DNA of 64,000 bases from Riptortus pedestris (taxonomy: Eukaryota > Arthropoda > Insecta > Hemiptera > Alydidae): positions 44,870,001 through 44,934,000 of the forward strand of contig CM032231.1 in the NCBI GenBank assembly GCA_019009955.1, given 5' to 3'. The translations under genes and the position numbers were made by a program. This document shows positions 56,588 to 64,000 of this stretch, piece by piece. The notes under the pieces were generated by a model. The model saw only the letters and a list, made by a program, of their open reading frames with translations. It searched no databases and had not been told where the DNA came from. Position 1 is the first letter of the stretch, and every line of letters begins with the position of its first letter.

Positions 56588-57074
56588 GTTTGTTCGCTTT
56601 AGCGGTCGAAATTTTTGTTTGTTCGTTACCAAACTCGATATTTAAACGTTTTATGCAACAAGACAGATCAAGTTCGTTATTGGCTGAAATCGGACCAGTG
56701 GGAGGGCTGGTTTAGAGAGGGGATTTTCGAAAATTCGACATTTCTCCGTTACCATACGTCGGATCAAAAAATTGTATAGAACCAATCTTATTGCGAATTA
56801 AATTTACTAAAAATATTGTTTAATTCATTTATTCTGTATATTGAATATTAACCGAGATATTTGCATTTGTATTGTGTGTGTGGTCGGTAGGAATCGGCTA
56901 TGTTCGGGACTTTCCGCCGAGAGCTAGGGCGGCCGTTTCCGTAACTGTTCGTCCCTCGTGAATAGATCTAGAGATTCCTTATTAATACTGTTGTTATTAG
57001 GCAGATTTCTCTATTGTAAAACTTCACGTGGGAAATCTGCTTAGTTTACGCAGCTCCTGCGTGACCTACTTTTT
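56396..57074 (+). mobile_element. HINE-like repeat, short subfamily, complete
   Basis: Best intact copy. It begins AGCAGATTTCCCTTAAGGGA, CAGCTATTGAGGTCGTGTTC and GTCCATCGATCCTACCCAGG, then a TA/TG array (about 56519-56583). Next come CGTTACCAAACTCGATATTT, CATACGTCGGATCAAAAAAT, TTGAATATTAACCGAGATAT and CGGTAGGAATCGGCTATGTT. It ends with CACGTGGGAAATCTGCTTAG and hairpin ACGCAGCTCCTGCGTGAC. About 680 bp, no coding capacity. Confidence 0.82.
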
Positions 57075-57244
57075 ATATTTATATTTTTAGATACCAACTG
57101 ACTTTTACTCCTAAATAAATTAAATGCAATATGCTAGATTACATTTGTTTTAAAAATTTTCATTAGAAAGTGATATACAATATCTTTGTTTCAACAAGTG
57201 GAACAATTTATAGATATAATTGTAGAGTTTTATGTGTATATATA

Positions 57245-57372
57245 AACATAATATTGAACGGATCTCATATTTGCCTAGGTGATGGCTGGACAGTCGTGCG
57301 GGTGAGAAAATATTTCGAAAACCGTACCATCAGTAACACCTGTGTAGCTGTTCTTCTCTAAGGGAAATCTAA
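57245..57372 (-). mobile_element. HINE-like 5' fragment, diverged
   Basis: ATATTGAACGGATCTCATAT, CTAGGTGATGGCTGGACAGT, AAATATTTCGAAAACCGTAC and TCTAAGGGAAATC correspond to the 5' block in minus orientation, with many substitutions and without the TA array. Confidence 0.55.
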
Positions 57373-58289
57373 AGCCCATACTCACTTTTTTTTAATTTAA
57401 TATTTGCAGGGAAGATCTCCCACCATCTCCACCTTAGTCGATTTAGAATCCAGATTTAGATAGAGGGGTTGCTCAGTTTAGATAGAGGGAGGGACAGCTA
57501 GATGTTACAGTACTTAAGTTCAGACGTTAAAACAGAAACTTGTCAAAATGGGTTATCGAGAGGTCAAAACCGATTGACAATTCCTTGGAAATGTGGAAAC
57601 TGAAAATTTCCGTGATAACAATGTCTGTTTTTTTCCGTATATGATAAAGAACTAATGGAAGAAAAAAGTTAAATAATCCACAGGTGTTATTTATAAAAAT
57701 TGTGTTATATTTTTACTATCTTGGCGAAGATTTTATCTTCTTTTTCTTTTCTTTTTACTCTTTGGGGAAGATATTATCTTAAAAGTACGACCGTGTGTGC
57801 AATAGCGTGCCGTTAACACTTTAAGCTAGATAATGGTCCGTTAGATCCAACTTGTATCACTTACAGGAAATTAACTTCTGAATGGAGTTGTAGCAAGTAA
57901 GTTATCTTGAAGGAAATAGCTGAATTGTATGACGGATGAAGAAGACAACTTCTAAATGGCTTAGGAGACATTACGAATGATAATGTCCTTATAACAAAGT
58001 ATATTCTTACCAAATGAAGTACCTTGTTACCGTTTCGTATTGTCTCAGAGTGTAAACTTGTTATATTTCTTGTTTGCAACAATTATAACACCTTTAAGTA
58101 TTTATGTGTATCTATATTTCTTAAAAGAGGGCGAAAAGTTTAATAGGAAAATAAAAATAAATCCTAGATGAGGTTAGCCATGTCCTTTAATTCATTTGTC
58201 TTTATTATCAACTCGACTAGATTATTTTGAGAAATAGCATTGACTCCTGCTTGGGTAAAAGTAATTTATTTAATTACGAACTCCCGAAT
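57373..58289. other. Unassigned sequence
   Basis: No gene or repeat recognised. A TTTCTTTT-rich stretch lies near 57738-57760. Confidence 0.4.
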
Positions 58290-58543
58290 AAACTCCTATT
58301 TTTTCGGGGCTCAGGTTGGCCGTGCGAGTCAGGGCGTTGGTCCTAATCTTGCGTGGTAGACCTAGAGTGGCGGGTTCGATTCCCGCCCTGGGCAGTAGAA
58401 ATTTATTTAGTAACGAATTCACTAAAGAAACTCGTTGAGCTCACCCTGGCTAGAAAAGGGTGGTAACCTATAGATAACCCCTCCCGATTAGCCTAGTAGC
58501 ATAAAGTGGACGTAAATAATAAAAAACAAACTCCTATTTCTTC
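58290..58543 (+). mobile_element. tRNA-derived SINE with 16-bp target duplication
   Basis: The SINE (58306-58527) has GGGGCTCAGGTTGGCCGTGC, box-B-like GGGTTCGATTCCCGCCCTGG (the closest to a consensus Pol III box B in the window) and end AAAGTGGACGTAAATAAT. It is flanked by AAACTCCTATTTTTTC (58290-58305) and AAACTCCTATTTCTTC (58528-58543), one mismatch. Confidence 0.85.
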
Positions 58544-58687
58544 TTTAGAAGTTGGAAACCATTCTCTCTGCTCTCTTTACCCCTCTTCTTTATGGTATAT
58601 GTGTTAAGTTGTAAATTACCGACTTAAGCAAAGCATATAGTGCCCCTATACTCTCTGTAAAATCTTTAATTTAATTTTAAATATACA

Positions 58688-59309
58688 ATTACCCAATATT
58701 GGCTGCCAGGACACGAAGACCTTGGACTTAGTGAGGCGCTGAATCCTAAAAAAATAGCAATCAAAATGAATGAGAGGAAACAACCACCTACGTAGAATCA
58801 AAAGTACTATTAAGGAGTGGCCATTGAGAAATAGAAGTACTAGACAAGAGGAAGTTGTTCTTGCCAGACTCAGGATCGGTCACACATACCTGACACATAG
58901 ACACTTAATGACAAGGGCAGACAACCCTATATGCAAATACTGCAACAAACACCTAACGGTAAAACACACACTGACAGACTGCATTAGACGAAAAAATCTG
59001 GATACCCTACGATATGACAGAACTACAAACTGTCAGCAGCCAATATATTCCACAAATACTAACATATCTAAAGCATATAAACATTTACAAATACATATAT
59101 AATAAAATACAATAGGTCTACAGCAGGCTTAAAAAGTTTAAAAAGGATAACTTTTATCATATTCATTCAGACAAAGAACGGATATGAGAAACTCTCAAAT
59201 ATTTAAAGAATATTTTCCATAGAATACAAATAAAGTATAACCAACTATCCCCTAATCATAGATCTTGCCAATCACCATCAATGTGGGGCATAAACCAAAT
59301 AAACAAATA
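58688..59309 (+). mobile_element. LINE-B 3' end: RNase H / zinc-knuckle C-terminus and 3' UTR
   Basis: Reads QYWLPGHEDLGL (RNase H C-terminal motif), then after a frameshift KEWPLRNRSTRQEEVVLARL, RIGHTYLTHRHLMTRADNPI and CKYCNKHLTVKHTLTDC, ending at 59102. The CCHC-type end is shared with LINE-A, but the 3' UTR differs, ending GATCTTGCCAATCACCATCA, TGTGGGGCATAAACCAAATA. It is 5'-truncated. The minus-strand copy is at 26208-26738. Confidence 0.78.
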
Positions 59310-59560
59310 ATTCATTTTTCGGTAAAAAAAAGGTAGTAATTAGTAGATTTTATTTTCCAATTAGTATTTTAGCTTAAAGTGAACAATATATGAAAATTCA
59401 CAAAGGAAATATCCCAGGAACAATTCTATGGTTCATATTTTTTATACCCTTTCAAAAATGAAGCAGACATGTATAATATCTCTTCTTACATTCATTATTT
59501 TTCCCTAAGAAAAACCCTAGCGAAAACAATAATGTTTTAGGTAAATACATTTTTGAAAAG
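59310..59560. other. Unassigned sequence before the satellite
   Basis: AT-rich, nothing recognised. Confidence 0.4.
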
Positions 59561-61343
59561 ATTATCTATTTAACATTTTCTCATAATAACCGATATTATT
59601 AAATTACTGTTGTTATAAATACATAAAAATCCAGCAGATTATCTATTTAACATTTTCTCATAATAACCGATATTATTAAATTACTGTTGTTATAAATACA
59701 TAAAAATCCAGCAGATTATCTATTTAACATTTTCTCATAATAACCGATATTATTAAATTACTGTTGTTATAAATACATAAAAATCTAGCAGATTATCTAT
59801 TTAACATTTTCTCATAATAACCGATATTATTAAATTACTGTTGTTATAAATACATAAAAATCTAGCAGATTATCTATTTAACATTTTCTCATAATAACCG
59901 ATATTATTAAATTACTGTTGTTATAAATACATAAAAATCCAGCAGATTATCTATTTAACATTTTCTCATAATAACCGATATTATTAAATTACTGTTGTTA
60001 TAAATACATAAAAATCTAGCAGATTATCTACGTGTATTTAACATTTTCTCATAATAACCGATATTATTAAATTACTGTTGTTATAAATACATAAAAATCT
60101 AGCAGATTATCTATTTAACATTTTCTCATAATAACCGATATTATTAAATTACTGTTGTTATAAATACATAAAAATCCAGCAGATTATCTATTTAACATTT
60201 TCTCATAATAACCGATATTATTAAATTACTGTTGTTATAAATACATAAAAATCTAGCAGATTATCTATTTAACATTTTCTCATAATAACCGATATTATTA
60301 AATTACTGTTGTTATAAATACATAAAAATCCAGCAGATTATCTATTTAACATTTTCTCATAATAACCGATATTATTAAATTACTGTTGTTATAAATACAT
60401 AAAAATCCAGCAGATTATCTATTTAACATTTTCTCATAATAACCGATATTATTAAATTACTGTTGTTATAAATACATAAAAATCTAGCAGATTATCTATT
60501 TAACATTTTCTCATAATAACCGATATTATTAAATTACTGTTGTTATAAATACATAAAAATCCAGCAGATTATCTATTTAACATTTTCTCATAATAACCGA
60601 TATTATTAAATTACTGTTGTTATAAATACATAAAAATCCAGCAGATTATCTATTTAACATTTTCTCATAATAACCGATATTATTAAATTACTGTTGTTAT
60701 AAATACATAAAAATCTAGCAGATTATCTATTTAACATTTTCTCATAATAACCGATATTATTAAATTACTGTTGTTATAAATACATAAAAATCCAGCAGAT
60801 TATCTATTTAACATTTTCTCATAATAACCGATATTATTAAATTACTGTTGTTATAAATACATAAAAATCCAGCAGATTATCTATTTAACATTTTCTCATA
60901 ATAACCGATATTATTAAATTACTGTTGTTATAAATACATAAAAATCCAGCAGATTATCTATTTAACATTTTCTCATAATAACCGATATTATTAAATTACT
61001 GTTGTTATAAATACATAAAAATCCAGCAGATTATCTATTTAACATTTTCTCATAATAACCGTTATTATTAAATTACTGTTGTTATAAATACATAAAAATC
61101 CAGCAGATTATCTATTTAACATTTTCTCATAATAACCGATATTATTAAATTACTGTTGTTATAAATACATAAAAATCCAGCAGATTATCTATTTAACATT
61201 TTCTCATAATAACCGATATTATTAAATTACTGTTGTTATAAATACATAAAAATCCAGCAGATTATCTATTTAACATTTTCTCATAATAACCGATATTGTT
61301 AAATTACTGTTGTTATAAATACATAAACATCCTGCAGATTAAC
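59561..61343. repeat. 77-bp satellite, about 23 tandem copies
   Basis: The unit starts GCAGATTATCTATTTAACAT, continues TTTCTCATAATAACCGATAT, TATTAAATTACTGTTGTTAT and ends AAATACATAAAAATCCA. GCAG recurs every 77 bp from 59634 to 61334, except for one unit near 60025 that carries a 6-bp insertion. Units are almost identical. The main variable site is C or T in AAAATC(C/T)AGC. The first partial copy starts at 59561. Confidence 0.92.
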
Positions 61344-61583
61344 TGGTAGAAGGATGTTAATTTATGTAGCGTTGCGACCAAAGTTTTGATCGTCTTTTTG
61401 GGGTAAATACAGTAAGTTTAAATCTTTACTTTTTTTTAAAAAAACTTATAATAGAGTGTAAGATGGTAACATAAAGTTTATAACATTATACGAAATGAAG
61501 GAAATTACATAGTTATTAGGAAATTTTGTTTAATATATGTAAGAGTTAAGTGCAGTATGAAATTCGCACGAGTCGTTATAATG
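61344..61583. other. Unassigned sequence
   Basis: AT-rich spacer between satellite and hAT element. Confidence 0.4.
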
Positions 61584-63147
61584 GTTTAGACCAGGGATGG
61601 GCAACACGCAGCCCGCGGGCCGCTTGCGGCCCATTCTACATATTTAGCAAAGCACTTCTAAAATTGAATTCATTTTATTGACTTTCTCCCATCAATATAT
61701 TGCACTTGATGAGAGTTGCGATATTAGCGATACAGCACAACAATATTTTACGTATTATTGACACCAAATTTAATATTACCGAAGAATTGTGTTCATTGAT
61801 TCCAATGCAAGGGACTACAACCGGCAAAGACCTATAAGATGAACTAAAGTCTGTGTTGGAACATGTTTCAATTTTATTAAAAAAGATTATTGGTATATGG
61901 TCATATGGAGCACGAGCAATGTGAAGCATGGAGGCAGGAGTATCGGGAAGGCTATTTCAAGACCTTAAGAATGTTACAGGAAAGAAAATATTCCTTAACC
62001 ATTGCAAAATTTGTGTGCGAAAAGATTGAGTTTGCCAAATTGTCACAGTACCAATAATTAAACTAATCAATTTTGTAAAGTCGTGTGCGTTGTCACCGTC
62101 AATCTAAAGAATTCCTATAAGATTTAGAACCTGAATATGGAGACGTGGTTTTTAATACCGAAGTACGTAGGCTTAGTTGAGGTGTAATGCTAAGAAGAGT
62201 TTACAACTTAAAAAATGAAATACAATTGTTCTGGGATATGAAGGGATATGCCTTTCCTCATTTTGGTAATAAAGCATGGTTGTGCGATTTTGGATTTCTT
62301 ATCATCATGATCTTAATCTGAATCAGCATCTCACTGATCTTAATGTGAAACTTGAAGGTAAAGGACAGTTTATTCACAATTTGTAATTAGAATTGTGTAA
62401 AATTCAGGGCTTTGAGGGGAAATTAAAATTGTGGAAACAGTATCTTTTGCAGAATAATGTGTCTCACTTTCCACATTCTGAAAAAGAAAACGATACTACT
62501 TCTTAAATTACGCACAATATATAGACATTTTAATCAACTAATTTCAGCTACGATTCCAAATGTTTAAAGCTAAGAAGACTTCGGTTTCCATGAAAACGTT
62601 TTCCTCGCCACTTAATATCGATGTGGATGCAGTTCCCGAAGATTTTCAAATGGAACTGATTGACATACAGAATAACAACGATTTAAAAAATTATGTTTTT
62701 CTCAGTTAACATCAATTATTTTTATAAATCTTATGAGAGCCCTGAGAAATGCCTGCTTTTGACTAAAGATGCAAAGCAAATGATGTCTCTGTTTTGAAGT
62801 GTATGTTTGGGAACAATTATTTTCGACCATGGAATTTATCAAAAATGACCACCTATCAAGACTGATTGATGCACCATTAGAAAGCTGCGGACATGTAGCT
62901 ACTTCATCAATTCCGGCTGATATTGATCAGCTTGTTTTGAAAAATCAGTGCCAAAATGTCTCATTAAAAATTTCTAGAAAATTCTTATTTCTTTTCGTTT
63001 TTATTTAGCATTAAAAGGTTGTATATAAATTCTTTATATTATAAATAAAGTTTTTTAATTTAATCATAAGTGTTACTTTATGCGCGGCCCGCCTAAAAAT
63101 TTAAATTGGCCCTATGATTAATAAGGTTGCTCACCCCTGGTTTACAC
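61584..63147 (+). mobile_element. hAT transposon relic with 8-bp target duplication
   Basis: The left end CAGGGATGGGCAAC at 61592 and minus-strand right end CAGGGGTGAGCAAC ending at 63139 form a terminal inverted repeat, with CCCGCGGGCCGC / GGCGGGCCGCG-type subterminal GC blocks. Flanks are GTTTAGAC (61584-61591) and GTTTACAC (63140-63147), an 8-bp duplication with one mismatch. Inside are scattered transposase pieces of the hAT group related to GTF2IRD2/ZBED-type proteins, riddled with stops and frameshifts. Confidence 0.85.
61678..63008 (+). pseudogene. hAT transposase, heavily decayed
   Basis: The early part gives YIALDESCDISDTAQQYF (region of the first catalytic Asp). Later FKAKKTSVSMKTFSSPLNID and DAVPEDFQMELIDIQNNNDL appear. 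The C-terminal dimerisation region is in frame at 62799-63008: WEQLFSTMEFIKNDHLSRLI, LESCGHVATSSIPADIDQLV. Many stops separate these blocks, so no functional protein can be made. Confidence 0.82.
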
Positions 63148-63225
63148 GATTTCTATTAGAGCTGGAATGGAGCAGATCATAATACCACATAAACCATTAT
63201 ACCACTATTCCTATTAGTGCTGAAA

Positions 63226-63450
63226 GGGGCTCGGGTTAGCCATGTCAGTTAAAGCTTTGGGTTTAAACTCACATGGTAAACCTAAAGTTGCGAGTTTGAT
63301 TCCGGCCTAGGAAATAGGAATATATGTAGTGACGAACTCATTAAATGAAATTCATAGTCCCACCCTGGCTAGAAAAGGGTGGTACCTGTATATAACCCGT
63401 CCCAATTAGCGGTAGTAGCAAAAAGTGGTCGTTAATAAATAATAATAATT
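63226..63450 (+). mobile_element. tRNA-derived SINE
   Basis: GGGGCTCGGGTTAGCCATGT, decayed box B (GAGTTTGATTCCGGCCTAGG), TAACCCGTCCCAATTAG, AAAAGTGGTCGTTAATAAAT and an AATAAT/ATTATT tail. No clear target duplication. Confidence 0.75.
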
Positions 63451-63464
63451 ATTATTATTTAGAC

Positions 63465-63871
63465 ATGAAGGTCGCTTATCACTATAATCCTCAAACATTA
63501 TTGGAAAAAGGTAATAATGCAAAGATGTTTTAGGTTGAAGCGATTATAACTGACCATACTGTGCATCATAACAAACCGGATATTCTCACTATTGACGAGA
63601 TCAATAAGACTGCTGATATTATTGACATTGCAGTACCTAATTATGAGAATATTCCAAAACCCTATGACAAAAATTAAGAAAATATGAAAAATGAGCTTAA
63701 AGAAGTACACAAGCTGAAGTTACGGCTATTATAATAAGTTCAAATGGACTCGTGCCAAAAACCACAATAGCCCAAGAATTAAATCTGTCAACAGAAATTA
63801 TAAAAGAAGCACAGCAAGGGGAAGTTCATGATACTGCAAGAATTGTGCGAAATAATTTAAACTCCCCTTAA
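63465..63871 (+). pseudogene. Retroelement ORF C-terminal fragment (restriction-like nuclease-type motif)
   Basis: Plus-strand reading gives NPQTLLEKGNNAKMF, a stop, [35 protein letters not shown], a stop, then after a frame change VIIISSNGLVPKTTIAQELN and DTARIVRNNLNSP before a stop. The HNKPDI...DIAVP pattern is common at the end of retrotransposon reverse transcriptases in invertebrates and resembles a PD-(D/E)xK nuclease core. Several stops and shifts make it a pseudogene. The family is not certain. Confidence 0.55.
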
Positions 63872-64000
63872 CATATGTCGCTATTACAAACTCCAAATCT
63901 GTTGGATTTTCTCCCGATGTGGATTTTACTCCAGTTTTTATGAGTATAATACTCCCCGAAATAATTAAGCCGAAGTAAAATATTCCACCGCTGCTGTCCT

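Noticed and set aside
59561..61343. Possible CRISPR-like or promoter-repeat array
   Set aside because: The 77-bp units are identical end to end with no variable spacers; it is satellite DNA.

Overview
This window is eukaryotic, AT-rich, repeat-dominated genomic DNA, most likely from an arthropod and probably an insect. The only recognisable host coding sequence is one exon of a rhodopsin-family GPCR (11444-11730) with proper splice sites. Its protein resembles the short neuropeptide F / NPY-like receptors of arthropods. No other exon of this receptor was recognised, so its flanking introns appear to exceed 11 kb upstream and 52 kb downstream. No bacterial-type operons, tRNAs, rRNAs or CRISPR arrays were seen.

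Nearly everything else that can be identified is mobile DNA. (1) An abundant family with a central (TA)n microsatellite, a 12-bp inverted subterminal repeat (AGCAGATTTCCC / GGGAAATCTGCT) and a terminal hairpin (ACGCAGCCCCTGCGT) has at least 15 full or partial copies on both strands. Its layout matches Helentron-associated / DINE-1 / MINE-type elements and it is called HINE-like below. (2) Helitrons with TC...CTAG ends and A/T flanks are present, two of them inserted inside the TA arrays of HINE-like copies. (3) Cut-and-paste DNA transposons: piggyBac-like (51-1177; 3' end at 18574-19068; possible relic near 28.2 kb), a Tc1/mariner-superfamily element with a broken DDE transposase (15282-17253) and a hAT relic with an 8-bp target duplication (61592-63139). 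(4) Penelope-like retroelements: a GIY-YIG-encoding copy (32.9-34.1 kb), a palindromic derivative (35888-36193) and a fragment near 54.9 kb, all with hammerhead-ribozyme-like motifs. (5) Several 5'-truncated non-LTR retrotransposons. One family (LINE-A) carries a different minisatellite in the 3' UTR of four separate copies. (6) A tRNA-derived SINE family with about eight copies, four with clear target duplications.

There are also satellites: a 77-bp unit in about 23 nearly identical copies (59561-61343) and a degenerate ~108/217-bp array (52.8-53.8 kb).

Reading left to right: 0-11 kb holds piggyBac, HINE-like copies and a LINE inside a SINE; 11.4-11.7 kb is the receptor exon; 11.9-19.1 kb is a nested TE cluster; 19-32 kb is mostly unassigned sequence with scattered SINE, LINE and HINE-like copies; 32-36.2 kb holds Penelope-like and LINE remnants; 36.8-38.8 kb is a Helitron inside a HINE-like copy; 39-50 kb is sparse; 50.4-52.2 kb holds nested opposite LINEs; 52-64 kb holds satellites, SINEs, a Helitron, LINE-B and hAT. 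All assignments come from reading the sequence by eye. Family names rest on motifs and termini, not on database searches.
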